64,000 nucleotides of DNA from Amorphoplanes friuliensis DSM 7358 (GCF_000494755.1 NC_022657.1:1898001-1962000), one strand, 5' to 3'; positions 26,592 to 35,176 are shown, counted from the stretch's first letter. Program-made: numbers and translations. Notes: generated by a model from the sequence alone, not told the origin.

Positions 26592-27437
26592 GTGACCGAC
26601 ACCGCCGTTGCCCCGCCTGCAGTCCGTGACGTGGTGGCCGCCCTCGACGCGCTCTACCCGAGGGACTGGGCCGAGCAGTGGGACAGGGTGGGCCTCGTCC
26701 TCGGAGAGTTCGACAACCCCGTCACCACCGTGCTGTGCGTCGTCGACTGCGTCCCGGAAACGGTCGCGGAGGCGGTCGCCGTGGGCGCCGATCTGATCGT
26801 CGCCCACCATCCGCTGCTGCTCAAGGGCGTTTCGTCGGTCGCACCCGACACCTACAAGGGCCGCATCGTGCACCGCCTGATCAAGGCGGACATCGCGCTC
26901 TACGTCGCGCACACCAACGCCGACGTCGCGAGTCCGGGCGTGTCCGACGCGCTCGCCGCCCGGCTCGATCTGACCGGTCTGCGCCCGCTCGTCCCGGCTG
27001 CTCCCGGCAGCCCGGCCGCCGGTGGTGGCCGTGGAGCCGGACGGGTCGGCGAGCTGGCCACACCGATGCCGCTGGCCGAGCTGACCCGGTTCGTCGCCCG
27101 CAACCTCCCGCACACCGCCGCCGGGGTGCGTGCTGCCGGTGATCCCGGCCGGCTCGTGCGTACGCTTGCCGTCTGCGGGGGAGCGGGCGATTCGTTCCTG
27201 GCGGACGCCGGACGGGCGGGCGCCGATGCGTACCTCTGCGCCGATCTGCGGCATCATCCCGCGAGCGAACATCTCGCCGCCGGCGGTCCGGCGCTGCTCG
27301 ACGTCGCCCACTGGGCGAGTGAGCGGCCCTGGCTCGACGACGTGGCGGGTCTCCTGCGCGCCCAGTTCCCGGTCACGGCTCTCGTGTCCGATCTCGACAC
27401 CGACCCCTGGACCGTGCACGCGGTCAGCGGAAAATAA
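26592..27437 (+). CDS. Nif3-like dinuclear metal center protein
   Basis: The 281-residue protein has all Nif3/YbgI landmarks: AEQWDRVGLVLGE, a metal-binding VAHHPLLLKGVSSV, YVAHTNADVASPGVSDAL, a glycine-rich insert and the C-terminal LLDVAHWASE. These proteins form toroidal hexamers with a two-metal site; the proposed role is GTP cyclohydrolase-like or RNA related, but it is not settled. The GTG is 8 bases after a TAGAGT box. It begins a three-gene operon with the zinc-ribbon and RNase H genes, the same order as I recall for Rv2230c-Rv2228c. Confidence 0.95.
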   Translation: MTDTAVAPPAVRDVVAALDALYPRDWAEQWDRVGLVLGEFDNPVTTVLCVVDCVPETVAEAVAVGADLIVAHHPLLLKGVSSVAPDTYKGRIVHRLIKADIALYVAHTNADVASPGVSDALAARLDLTGLRPLVPAAPGSPAAGGGRGAGRVGELATPMPLAELTRFVARNLPHTAAGVRAAGDPGRLVRTLAVCGGAGDSFLADAGRAGADAYLCADLRHHPASEHLAAGGPALLDVAHWASERPWLDDVAGLLRAQFPVTALVSDLDTDPWTVHAVSGK

Positions 27438-27449
27438 GGAGTACCTGAC

Positions 27450-28184
27450 GTGAAGGCCGCCCCGCAAGCCCAGCGCCGTCTGCTCGACCTGCAGGCCATC
27501 GACACCGCCCTCGCCCAGCTCGCCCACCGCCGCAAGTCGCTGCCGGAGCTGGCCGAGATCGCCACGATCTCGCGGGAGCTCTCCGCCCTGGAGGACCAGC
27601 GGGTCCGGGCCCAGGTGGCCGTCGACGACCTCGACCGTGACATCACCCGTTTCGAGAAGGACATCGAGCAGGTTCGCACCCGCAAGGCCCGGGACCAGGC
27701 CCGCCTCGACGCTGGTGGCGCGTTGCGCGAGATCGAGGGTCTCCAGCACGAGATGGCCACGCTCAACCGGCGGCAGGGTGAGCTTGAGGACGCCGAGCTC
27801 GAGCTGATGGAGCAGCGGGAGACCGCCGAGCAGACGCTCAACGACATCCGCAAGAAGCTCACCGAGGCGAGCGAGCGCCGTGCGGCCGCCGAGGCCCGCC
27901 GTGACGAGGCCTTCGCGGACATCACCAAGGAGCAGGAGTTCAAGACCCAGGCGCGGGCGCCGCTGGCCGGTGACCTGCCCGGCGACCTGCTCGGCCTGTA
28001 CGACAAGATCCGCGCCGACTCCGGTCTGGGCGCCGCGCTGTTCCGGGCCGGTCGCTGCGGTGGCTGCCGCATCGAGCTCTACGGCGCCGACCTCAACCGT
28101 GTGAAGTCCGCCCCGGCCGACGAGGTGGTCCGCTGCGAGGAATGCCGCCGCATCATGGTCCGCACCGCGGAGTCCGGCCTGTGA
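27450..28184 (+). CDS. Coiled-coil protein with C-terminal C4 zinc ribbon
   Basis: The 244-residue protein starts with GTG after AAGGAG. Residues about 10-175 are a long coiled coil (ELAEIATISRELSALEDQRVR, TLNRRQGELEDAELELMEQRE). The end carries two cysteine pairs in RCGGCRIELYGADL and VRCEECRRIMVR, the zf-RING_7 type zinc ribbon. Homologues sit between Nif3 and RNase H in many actinobacteria and may bind nucleic acid. Its TGA overlaps the next gene's GTG (GTGA), so translation is coupled. Confidence 0.93.
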   Translation: MKAAPQAQRRLLDLQAIDTALAQLAHRRKSLPELAEIATISRELSALEDQRVRAQVAVDDLDRDITRFEKDIEQVRTRKARDQARLDAGGALREIEGLQHEMATLNRRQGELEDAELELMEQRETAEQTLNDIRKKLTEASERRAAAEARRDEAFADITKEQEFKTQARAPLAGDLPGDLLGLYDKIRADSGLGAALFRAGRCGGCRIELYGADLNRVKSAPADEVVRCEECRRIMVRTAESGL

Positions 28185-29293
28185 CGGAGCTGCGGGTGGT
28201 GGTCGAGGCCGACGGTGGTTCGCGGGGAAACCCGGGACCGGCCGGTTACGGCGCGGTGGTCCTCGAGGAGGGCACCGGCCAGGTCCTCCTCGAGCGGTAC
28301 GCGTCCCTGGGCACCACCACGAACAACGTCGCCGAATACTCGGGCCTGATCGCGGGCCTGCGTGCCGCCGCCGAGCTGGGCGCCACCCGTGTGGACGTAC
28401 GGATGGACTCGAAGCTGGTGGTCGAGCAGATGTCCGGTCGCTGGCAGATCAAGAATCCGGGTTTGCGGCCGCTCGCCGCGGAGGCGGCGAAGCTGGTCGA
28501 CGGGTTCACCACCGTGACGTTCGACTGGATCCCGCGCGAGCGCAACAAGCTCGCGGACGCCCTGGCCAACCGGGCGATGGACGAGGCCGCGGGCAAGAAG
28601 GTCCCGGCGGACACGCCCGCGTTCGAGAGCCGTGAGCCCAAGGCGCCGAAGAACTGGGCGCCGCCGTCGCTCGACACGGCGACCCGGCTCATCCTCGTCC
28701 GGCACGGCGAGACCGCGATGACCTCGCAGGGCCGTTATTCCGGCCGCGGCGACGTCCCGCTGTCCGAGCAGGGTGAGGCCCAGGCCATGGCCGCGGCCGG
28801 GCGCGTGGCCGGCATCTCCCGCGACGTCGCGGCCGTCGTCTCCTCACCCCTCCTGCGGTGTATGCGCACCGCCGAGTTCATCGCGGCCGAGCTGGGCAAC
28901 GTCAAGGTGACCGTGCTGCCGGAACTGATCGAGTGCGACTTCGGCGACTGGGAGGGCCTGACCTTCGCGGAGGTGCGCGAGCGCTGGCCCGACGAGCTGG
29001 ACCGCTGGCTCGACTCGACCAGCGTCGCGCCGCCGGGTGGCGAGTCGTTCCAGGTCGTGGCCAAACGGGTACGCGGCGCGCTGGCAACGCTGCAATCGGC
29101 GTACCCGTCAGGAACGGTTGTGGTGGTTTCGCACGTCTCGCCCATCAAGCTGATCCTGCGGGACGCGCTCGCGGCGAGCGACGCCTTCCTGCACCGGCTC
29201 TTCCTGGACGCGGCCGGCGTCTCCACCATGGACATGTGGCCCGACGGTGGCATCGCCGTGCGCTCGGTCAACGAGACGGCACACCTGCGCTGA
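28181..29293 (+). CDS. Bifunctional RNase HI / histidine acid phosphatase
   Basis: A 370-residue two-domain enzyme. Residues 1-135 are RNase HI with all four acidic residues: VEADGGSRGNPGPAGYGAV, NVAEYSGLIAG, VRMDSKLVVEQM and RNKLADALANRAMD. It cleaves RNA in RNA-DNA hybrids. Residues about 168-370 are a phosphoglycerate mutase-like phosphatase with LVRHGETAMTSQGRYSGRGD, ECDFGDWEG and VVVSHVSPI. The mycobacterial counterpart (Rv2228c) has RNase H and alpha-ribazole phosphatase activity. The GTG start overlaps the zinc-ribbon gene's stop. Confidence 0.95.
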   Translation: MTELRVVVEADGGSRGNPGPAGYGAVVLEEGTGQVLLERYASLGTTTNNVAEYSGLIAGLRAAAELGATRVDVRMDSKLVVEQMSGRWQIKNPGLRPLAAEAAKLVDGFTTVTFDWIPRERNKLADALANRAMDEAAGKKVPADTPAFESREPKAPKNWAPPSLDTATRLILVRHGETAMTSQGRYSGRGDVPLSEQGEAQAMAAAGRVAGISRDVAAVVSSPLLRCMRTAEFIAAELGNVKVTVLPELIECDFGDWEGLTFAEVRERWPDELDRWLDSTSVAPPGGESFQVVAKRVRGALATLQSAYPSGTVVVVSHVSPIKLILRDALAASDAFLHRLFLDAAGVSTMDMWPDGGIAVRSVNETAHLR

Positions 29294-29325
29294 AGGGTTG
29301 ACCCCGCCGGGTGCGGACGTTTAGC

Positions 29326-29346
29326 TTCCTCGATTAGGAAACTTTC
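29326..29346 (+). promoter_or_regulatory. Candidate control element upstream of the chitinase
   Basis: Two overlapping symmetrical elements: TTCCT-N5-AGGAA (29326-29340) and AGGAAACTTTCTT (29336-29348). The core AGGAAACTTTC recurs on the minus strand at 33315-33325. I recall similar AGGAAA/TTTCC palindromes before secreted-hydrolase genes in actinomycetes, but the binding protein is not established here. Confidence 0.45.
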
Positions 29347-29393
29347 TTCACCATTCCTCGTCGATAAAACTTCCGTCCGCCCCTGGAGGGCTC

Positions 29394-30683
29394 ATGCGCG
29401 GATTCTCCCGCCGTCTGCTGGCTGTCGGCGCTGCCGTACTGGTCGGTGTCACGGCCGCACCCACCGCCGCACAGGCACATCCGAAGAAGTCGTACGTCAA
29501 GGTCGGATACTTCACGCAGTGGGGCATCTACGGTCGTGACTTCCAGCTGGCGAAGGTCCAGCAGTCCGGCGCGGCCGCCGGGCTCACCCACCTCAACTAC
29601 GCGTTCGGCCCGGTCACCGCGGCCGGCGTCTGCGACTCGGCCGACAGCTGGGCCGACTGGGGCGTGCCGTTCTCCGACGCGCAGAGCGTCGACGGTGTGG
29701 CCGACGTCGCCGGTCAGCCCTACTCCGGCAACCTCAATCAGCTCGCCGAGCTCAAGAAGAAGAACCCGAAGCTGCGGGTGCTGATCTCGCTCGGCGGCTG
29801 GACCGGTTCGGCGTTCTTCTCGGACGCCGCCCTGACCGACGCCTCGCGCAAGAAGCTGGTCACCTCCTGTGTCGACCTGTGGATCAAGGGCAACCTGCCC
29901 GGCCTGACCACGGGTGTCGCCGCCGGTGTCTTCGACGGCATCGACCTCGACTGGGAGTGGCCCGGTTCGGACGGCAACGTCGGCAACGTCATCCGCCCCG
30001 AGGACAAGCAGAACTTCACGCTGCTCACCGCCGAGTTCCGCAAGCAGCTCGACGCGCTGAGCCGCAAGACCAGGAAGCACTACGACCTCACCGCGTTCCT
30101 GCCGGCCGCCCCGGCCAAGATCGACGCCGGCTTCGAGGCCAAGAAGATCTTCAAGTACCTCGACTTCGGTACGGTCCAGGGCTACGACTTCCACGGCTCG
30201 TGGGAGGCCCGCACCAACCAGCAGTCCGCGCTGCGCGTGCCGGCCGGTGCGCCCGACAACCCGGACTTCTCGGTCGAGGTCGCGATCAACACCTGGAAGG
30301 ACCGGGGGGCGCCGAAGAACAAGCTCGTGCTCGGCATCCCGTACTACGGCCAGGGCTGGACCGGCACGACCGGCGATCTGTTCGCGCCGGCCACCGGTGG
30401 CGCCCCCGGCAAGTTCGCGGTCGGCACCGAGGACTACAAGGTGCTCAAGAACCTGAAGTCGCAGGGCTTCAAGCTGCACCGCGACTGGCGGTCGGGCCAC
30501 TCGTGGCTCACCGACGGCACCACCTTCTGGACGTACGACGACCCGGCGCAGATCCTGCAGAAGACGACGTACATCCGGTCGCAGGGTCTCGGCGGCGCGA
30601 TGATGTGGTCGCTCGACGGCGACGACGAGAAGGCGTCTCTCACCCGTACGATCTCGGCGGGTCTCTGGACCCCCTGGCGGTAA
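29394..30683 (+). CDS. Secreted GH18 chitinase
   Basis: A 429-residue glycoside hydrolase family 18 enzyme. A Sec signal peptide (MRGFSRRLLAVGAAVLVGV, cleavage near AQA-HP) precedes the catalytic barrel. The family motif DGIDLDWEWPG holds the acid/base glutamate (DxxDxDxE). GWTGSAFFSDAAL, VQGYDFHGSWE and the C-terminal MMWSLDGDD line the substrate cleft. No carbohydrate-binding or fibronectin domain is attached, so it is a bare catalytic domain. It is secreted to degrade chitin. GGAGGG lies 5 bases before the ATG, a palindromic control element lies upstream, and a hairpin terminator follows. Confidence 0.96.
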   Translation: MRGFSRRLLAVGAAVLVGVTAAPTAAQAHPKKSYVKVGYFTQWGIYGRDFQLAKVQQSGAAAGLTHLNYAFGPVTAAGVCDSADSWADWGVPFSDAQSVDGVADVAGQPYSGNLNQLAELKKKNPKLRVLISLGGWTGSAFFSDAALTDASRKKLVTSCVDLWIKGNLPGLTTGVAAGVFDGIDLDWEWPGSDGNVGNVIRPEDKQNFTLLTAEFRKQLDALSRKTRKHYDLTAFLPAAPAKIDAGFEAKKIFKYLDFGTVQGYDFHGSWEARTNQQSALRVPAGAPDNPDFSVEVAINTWKDRGAPKNKLVLGIPYYGQGWTGTTGDLFAPATGGAPGKFAVGTEDYKVLKNLKSQGFKLHRDWRSGHSWLTDGTTFWTYDDPAQILQKTTYIRSQGLGGAMMWSLDGDDEKASLTRTISAGLWTPWR

Positions 30684-30695
30684 CTGTTCGATCAT

Positions 30696-30723
30696 GGGTG
30701 GTGCGCCGTTCGGCGCACCACCC
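30696..30723 (+). terminator. Hairpin terminator after chitinase
   Basis: A perfect 12-bp stem GGGTGGTGCGCC / GGCGCACCACCC with loop GTTC, 12 bases after the stop. There is no T tract, as is common in high-GC actinomycetes. Confidence 0.75.
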
Positions 30724-30846
30724 TGGCCGTTCGGCGCAGGGTGATCACACCCGGGCGCATCGGGCGCGAAACCTCTCGGTAACCTGCGGCCGATGGCCGT
30801 GACCACGGTCACCACCTCGTCTGCGCTCCGATGAGGAGGTACGGCA

Positions 30847-31083
30847 TTGTCTTCACCGCGCAGTGATCGCAGCCCGTGGAACTGGCTGCTGATCGTCCCG
30901 ATCGTGCTTCCGCTGCTGACCCCGCTGTACAACTTCGACTCGCCCCGGCTGTGGGGCTTCCCGGCGTTCTACTGGCTGCAGTTCGCGTTCATCCTCGTCG
31001 GCGTCGCCACGACCTCGATCGTCTACCAGATGACCCGCCGCCCGCGCGAGGCTGTCAAATCGGAGGCGGCCACCGATGAGTGA
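30847..31083 (+). CDS. DUF3311 small membrane protein
   Basis: The 78-residue protein starts with TTG, supported by GAGGAGG seven bases upstream. It has two membrane spans: WNWLLIVPIVLPLLTPLYNF and FYWLQFAFILVGVATTSIVY, with the family motif PLYN. DUF3311 proteins almost always precede sodium:solute symporters as here, and probably act as a small accessory subunit. Its end overlaps the symporter start by 8 bases. Confidence 0.92.
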   Translation: MSSPRSDRSPWNWLLIVPIVLPLLTPLYNFDSPRLWGFPAFYWLQFAFILVGVATTSIVYQMTRRPREAVKSEAATDE

Positions 31084-32722
31084 GCACATCACCGAGATCG
31101 TCGTTTTCACGCTGCTGTTCCTGCTGGTCAGCGCCATGGGTTTTGTCGCGGCCAAGTGGCGTGCGCCCAAGGACATGGCCCACCTCGACGAATGGGGCCT
31201 CGGCGGCCGCAGCTTCGGCGGCTGGGTCACCTGGTTCCTCGTCGGCGGCGACCTCTACACCGCGTACACCTTCGTCGCGGTCCCTGCACTGATCTTCGGT
31301 GCGGGTGCGGCGGGCTTCTTCGCGGTCCCGTACACCGTGGTGATCTACCCGCTGTTCTTCCTGATCCTGATCCGCCTCTGGTCGGTGTCGCACCGCCACG
31401 GATTTGTCACCCCGGCCGACTTCGTCCGCACCCGCTTCGACTCACCGCTGCTGGCGCTGCTGATCGCGATTACCGGCATCGTCGCGACCATGCCGTACAT
31501 CGCGTTGCAGCTGGTCGGCATCGAGGCCGTGCTCAAGACGATGGGCGTGACCGGCGACAGCGTGCTCGCCCGGCACGCGCCGATCATCGTGGCGTTCGCC
31601 ATCCTCGCGGCGTACACCTATCAGTCCGGGCTGCGGGCACCGGCGCTGATCGCGTTCGTCAAGGACACCCTGATCTACATCGTGATCATCGTGGCGGTGC
31701 TCTACCTGCCGTACAAGCTCGGCGGCTGGGGCTCCATCTTCGACGACGCCAGCGCCAAATTTGCCGCGTCGCCCAACCCCGGTGACGGCATCACCCTCAA
31801 CGCCAACAACCAGATCCAGTACATCACCCTCGCCCTCGGTTCGGCGCTGGCCCTTTTCCTGTACCCCCACAGCATCACGGGCGTACTGGCCAGCAAGAAC
31901 CGCAACGTGATCAAGCGCAACATGTCGGCGCTGCCCGCGTACAGTTTCCTGCTCGGCCTGATCGCCCTGCTCGGGTTCATGGCGATCTCGGCGGGGGTGA
32001 AACCCCTGCCCGGCGCCAAGGAAGGCAGCCTCGACACCAACACCGTGGTGCCGCTGCTCTTCGACCAGCAGTTCCCGTCCTGGTTCGCGGGTGTCGCCTT
32101 CGCGGCCATCGGCATCGGCGCACTGGTCCCGGCGGCGATCATGTCGATCGCGGCGGCGAACCTGTTCACCCGCAACATCTACAAGGAATACTTCCGCAAG
32201 GACGCCACCCACGCCCAGGAAGCCAGCGTCGCCAAGATCGCGTCCCTGGTGGTCAAGGTCGGCGCGGTCGCGTTCATCATCTTCCTCGACCCGCAGTTCT
32301 CCATCGACCTGCAGCTCATCGGCGGCGTGATCATCCTCCAGACGGCCCCGGCCGTGGCGCTGGGCCTCTACACCCGGTGGCTGCACCGCGGCGGCCTCAT
32401 CGGCGGCTGGATCGCCGGCATGGGCCTCGGCTTCTGGATGCTCTACCAGATCCCCAACGCCGCCACCGGCCGCGCCCACTTCGGCGGCTCGGCGTTCCCG
32501 CTGACCAAGTTCGGCTTCGACACCCCGAAGACGATCTACGTCGGCTTCGTCGCTGTCGCGGTCAACCTGCTGGTCGCGGTCATCGTCACGCTGATCCTGC
32601 GAGCGATGAAGACCCCCGAGGGCGTCGACGGCACCGAAGCCGACGACTACTTCGCCGACGAGGGCGACCCGCGCCTGGAGAAAGCCCGCACCACCCCGGA
32701 CGAGATCACGTCCTCGACCTGA
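31076..32722 (+). CDS. Sodium:solute symporter family transporter (monocarboxylate type)
   Basis: The 548-residue protein has about 13 membrane spans. SSS-family landmarks are DEWGLGGRSFGGWVTWFLVGGDLYTAYTF near the N-terminus, FGAGAAGFFAVPYTVVIYPL, SHRHGFVTPADFVRTRF, and SITGVLASKNRNVIKRN. It resembles MctP-type transporters of pyruvate, lactate or acetate, but the substrate is inferred only from the family. The C-terminal tail is charged and cytoplasmic. Co-translation with DUF3311 and a strong terminator after the stop define a two-gene operon. Confidence 0.93.
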   Translation: MSEHITEIVVFTLLFLLVSAMGFVAAKWRAPKDMAHLDEWGLGGRSFGGWVTWFLVGGDLYTAYTFVAVPALIFGAGAAGFFAVPYTVVIYPLFFLILIRLWSVSHRHGFVTPADFVRTRFDSPLLALLIAITGIVATMPYIALQLVGIEAVLKTMGVTGDSVLARHAPIIVAFAILAAYTYQSGLRAPALIAFVKDTLIYIVIIVAVLYLPYKLGGWGSIFDDASAKFAASPNPGDGITLNANNQIQYITLALGSALALFLYPHSITGVLASKNRNVIKRNMSALPAYSFLLGLIALLGFMAISAGVKPLPGAKEGSLDTNTVVPLLFDQQFPSWFAGVAFAAIGIGALVPAAIMSIAAANLFTRNIYKEYFRKDATHAQEASVAKIASLVVKVGAVAFIIFLDPQFSIDLQLIGGVIILQTAPAVALGLYTRWLHRGGLIGGWIAGMGLGFWMLYQIPNAATGRAHFGGSAFPLTKFGFDTPKTIYVGFVAVAVNLLVAVIVTLILRAMKTPEGVDGTEADDYFADEGDPRLEKARTTPDEITSST

Positions 32723-32742
32723 CCCTCGACCCGCTCTGAGTA

Positions 32743-32775
32743 CCGCGGCCCCGGACGTCCTATCCGGGGCCGCGG
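32743..32775 (+). terminator. Terminator of the DUF3311-symporter operon
   Basis: A perfect 13-bp stem, CCGCGGCCCCGGA / TCCGGGGCCGCGG, with a 7-base loop. The descending arm recurs as a direct repeat at 32792-32808, inside the end of the convergent MarR gene, so alternative pairing is possible. Confidence 0.8.
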
Positions 32776-32790
32776 CCCGTCCCGGCCTGG

Positions 32791-33252
32791 TTATCCGGGG
32801 CCGCGGCCTTTCAGGTAGGCGTCCATGTCGTGGATGAGGCGTTCCAGGGTCACGGCGAGCTCGCGGCGTTCCTTGGGCGACCAGTCCTTGAGCACGCTGC
32901 CGTAAAGCTCTCGCCGGGCCTGGCTGACCTTGTCGACCTGGCTCAGCCCTTTATCGGTGGCGGCGATGACCGTGCCGCGGCCGTCCTCGGGGTCGGCGCT
33001 GCGTTCCACCAGCCCGTCGCGGTGCAGGGCGCCGACCTGCCGGGTCACCGTCGACCCGTCGAGGTTGAGCCGGGTCGCGACCGCCGAGACGTTCTGCGGG
33101 CCGGCCTCCTGCAGGAACCGCAGGATGACGTAGGCGGCCCGGTCCAGGGCCCGGTGCGGGCGCGGCGAGGAGCGCCGGGTCGCCTCACCCAGCCGCATCA
33201 GCATGGCCACGTTCGTCTCGATCATGCCCAGTGCCGCGTCGTCGTCCGCCAT
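32791..33252 (-). CDS. MarR family transcriptional regulator
   Basis: The 153-residue winged-helix protein has HRALDRAAYVILRFLQEAGPQNVSAVATRL, a recognition helix NLDGSTVTRQVGALHRDGLVERS and the wing DPEDGRGTVIAATDKG. The ribosome-binding sequence AAGGG lies 3 bases before the ATG. The last residues (KGRGPG) are encoded by a copy of the neighbouring terminator arm, suggesting that the 3' end was rebuilt by a local duplication. It probably binds the palindrome just upstream. It may control the TSUP permease behind it or the divergent environment; targets are unknown. Confidence 0.92.
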   Translation of the reverse strand: MADDDAALGMIETNVAMLMRLGEATRRSSPRPHRALDRAAYVILRFLQEAGPQNVSAVATRLNLDGSTVTRQVGALHRDGLVERSADPEDGRGTVIAATDKGLSQVDKVSQARRELYGSVLKDWSPKERRELAVTLERLIHDMDAYLKGRGPG

Positions 33253-33272
33253 CTGCCCTTCCCCTGGTCGCT

Positions 33273-33287
33273 ATGCTTTTGCAGCAT
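33273..33287. promoter_or_regulatory. Candidate MarR operator
   Basis: ATGCT and AGCAT form a perfect inverted repeat with a 5-base spacer, 21 bases upstream of the MarR start. Confidence 0.45.
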
Positions 33288-33325
33288 TTTGCCGCCCGAT
33301 GCTGAAGGCTTCCTGAAAGTTTCCT

Positions 33326-34078
33326 TCATCGGAACGCCCGCCACAGCAGTAAGAGCCCGATCGCCGTCCCGAACGTGACGATGAGAACCTTCAGCACCTT
33401 CGCCGGCAGTCGCCGAGCCAGCCGCGCCCCCACATAACCACCGACCACGGTCGCCGGCGCCACCGCCAGCACCGCACCCCAGTGCACCGGCGCAAAGATC
33501 GCAAAGACCACCACGGTGACCAGCCCGACACAGGCGGACAGCACGTTCTTCAGCGCGTTGATCCTGTTCAGCGTCTCGTCGAGCACCAACGCGAGCGCCG
33601 CCACGTACATGACACCGAGCGCGGCCCCGAAATACCCGCCGTAGATCGCCCCCACGAACACCACAACATGCAGCGTCGCCGTCCTGTCTCGCGTCGACGA
33701 CCCGACCAGCGCCTTCAACCGTTCCTGGAAGAACAGCGTCGCCGCCGCCCCCAGCACGAGGAAAGGCACAACAACTTCGAAGGCCCGTGCCGGCGTACCC
33801 AGCAGCAACGCACACCCGAGCGCCGCCCCCACAAGACTCGTCGGCACGATCACCGCCAGCCGCCGCCCCTGCCCGGCCAGATCCGCCCGGCTCCCGACCA
33901 CCGACGACACGTACCCGGGAAAAACCGCCGTCGAGTTGGTGACGTTCGCATCCACCGACGGCAACCCGACCGCAATCAACGTAGGAAACGTGATCAGCGA
34001 CCCACCCCCGGCGATCGCATTGACGACCCCGGCGGCCAGCCCCGCCCCCACCAGCAGCAAAATCTCTCCGACATCCAT
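33326..34078 (-). CDS. TSUP family permease (TauE/SafE-like)
   Basis: The 250-residue membrane protein has eight or so hydrophobic spans and the family signatures GLAAGVVNAIAGGGSLITFP near the N-terminus and FVGAIYGGYFGAALGVMYVA in the second half, the two repeats of the TauE/SafE fold. Members move sulfite, sulfonates or other organic anions across the membrane. Start MDVGEILLLVGAG at 34078; longer frames would run into the rnpB promoter region. It is divergent from rnpB. Confidence 0.93.
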   Translation of the reverse strand: MDVGEILLLVGAGLAAGVVNAIAGGGSLITFPTLIAVGLPSVDANVTNSTAVFPGYVSSVVGSRADLAGQGRRLAVIVPTSLVGAALGCALLLGTPARAFEVVVPFLVLGAAATLFFQERLKALVGSSTRDRTATLHVVVFVGAIYGGYFGAALGVMYVAALALVLDETLNRINALKNVLSACVGLVTVVVFAIFAPVHWGAVLAVAPATVVGGYVGARLARRLPAKVLKVLIVTFGTAIGLLLLWRAFR

Positions 34079-34111
34079 GATGCCGAAGAATCTACGTCCC
34101 CCACCCCCACG

Positions 34112-34117
34112 TAAGAT
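34112..34117 (+). promoter_or_regulatory. -10 box of rnpB
   Basis: TAAGAT lies 7 bases before the start of the first RNase P helix, as expected for a housekeeping promoter. A clear -35 box is not seen. Confidence 0.55.
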
Positions 34118-34123
34118 GACGGC

Positions 34124-34534
34124 GCGACGGACGAGTCGACCGGGCGGCCGCGTCGGTGTTCCCAGGAACACCGCCGAGGAACGTCCGGACTCCACAGAGC
34201 AGGGTGGTTGCTAACAGCAACCCGGGGTGACCCGCGGGAAAGTGCCACAGAGAAAAGACCGCCGGCCACGGCCGGTAAGGGTGAAACGGTGGAGTAAGAG
34301 CCCACCAGCACCCCGGGCGACCGGGGTGGCTCGGTAAACCCCACCCGGAGCAAGGCCAAGCAAGGCTGACGTCGCAAGACCGAAGCCGGCGCAGGCACTC
34401 GAGGGCTGCTCGCCCGAGTCTGCGGGTAGGCCGCACGAGCTTGCCGGCAACGGCAAGCCTAGATGGATGGCCGCCACCGGCGACCGCAAGGCCGCCGCAC
34501 ACAGAATCCGGCGTACAGGTCGACTCGTCCGTCG
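34124..34534 (+). ncRNA. rnpB: RNase P RNA, bacterial class A
   Basis: The 5' end (34125-34141) and the 3' end (34518-34534) form a perfect 17-bp P1 helix. Conserved core blocks are present in order: GAGGAACGTCCGGACTCC with CACAGAGCAGGGTGGTTG, GTGAAACGGTGGAGTAAGAG, CAAGACCGAAGCCG, and ACAGAATCCGGCGTACAG before P1 closes. This RNA is the catalytic subunit that trims tRNA 5' leaders. It lies between the TSUP gene and a small membrane protein gene, with its own promoter and terminator hairpin. Confidence 0.97.
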
Positions 34535-34550
34535 CCCACCTCGGCGATGC

Positions 34551-34576
34551 CCAGCAATCGGTTGCCCGATTGCTGG
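34551..34576 (+). terminator. Terminator hairpin of rnpB
   Basis: A perfect 11-bp stem CCAGCAATCGG / CCGATTGCTGG with loop TTGC, 16 bases after the RNA's last helix. Confidence 0.75.
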
Positions 34577-34616
34577 CTGCCTCCCAGGGCACGCGATCAG
34601 GGAGCAGGGCCACGGA

Positions 34617-34895
34617 GTGATCGATGAGACGCGGCAGCTGCGCTGGTACCTGGGCTTGGGACTGGTTTTTGTCGCCCTCGCCCCGTTGTTGATGGTGACG
34701 CTGCTGGTGACCGACGGAGGCACGGCCGTTCCGCTGTTCATCGCCGGCCCCGTCAACGTCGTCGGGGTGGTGTTTGTCGTTCGCAGCATGGTCGCCGGGC
34801 AGCGGGAACGGTCGGTCCGGCTCCTGGCGATCGGAAGCATGATCGTGATCGCCGGGACGGCGCTGCTCTTCGGCATGCGTGCGCTTACGGCCTGA
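34617..34895 (+). CDS. Small three-span membrane protein, unknown
   Basis: A 92-residue protein from GTG 34617 (MIDETRQLRWYLG). Hydrophobic spans are LGLVFVALAPLLMVTLLV, AVPLFIAGPVNVVGVVFVV and LLAIGSMIVIAGTALLFGM. The open frame extends upstream into rnpB, so the internal GTG is used. I recognise no family. It is followed closely by another small membrane protein and a DUF1232 protein, all in the same direction and probably one transcript. Confidence 0.72.
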   Translation: MIDETRQLRWYLGLGLVFVALAPLLMVTLLVTDGGTAVPLFIAGPVNVVGVVFVVRSMVAGQRERSVRLLAIGSMIVIAGTALLFGMRALTA

Positions 34896-34943
34896 CGCTG
34901 TCCGGGGCAGCGCGGTCGGGTGGTGTTGGCGGAGGATGCCGGG

Positions 34944-35159
34944 GTGGACAACACGCTGAGGATTCCGCTGGTTGTGTATGTGGTGGCGGTCGTTCTGTTT
35001 CCGAGTTTCGGCATAGTGTTCTTGCTGCTGGACGGCCACTGGAGCGCCGCCTTTCTCGTCCTGGTGAGCCTCGCCTACGCGGTCGGGTTGGGACGAGTGT
35101 TGCTGTGGCGGCGACTGGGGCGGCCCGCCGTGCCGGCGCGTGGGCGGGTGGGGCCGTAG
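34944..35159 (+). CDS. Small two-span membrane protein, unknown
   Basis: A 71-residue protein from GTG 34944, with GGCGGAGG 8 bases upstream. Spans are PLVVYVVAVVLFPSFGIVFLLL and WSAAFLVLVSLAYAVGLG, followed by a basic tail (RRLGRPAVPARGR). No family is recognised. It is the middle member of three adjacent small membrane-protein genes; the DUF1232 gene begins 18 bases after its stop. Confidence 0.7.
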   Translation: MDNTLRIPLVVYVVAVVLFPSFGIVFLLLDGHWSAAFLVLVSLAYAVGLGRVLLWRRLGRPAVPARGRVGP

Positions 35160-35176
35160 CGGAGGGGCGAGTCGGG

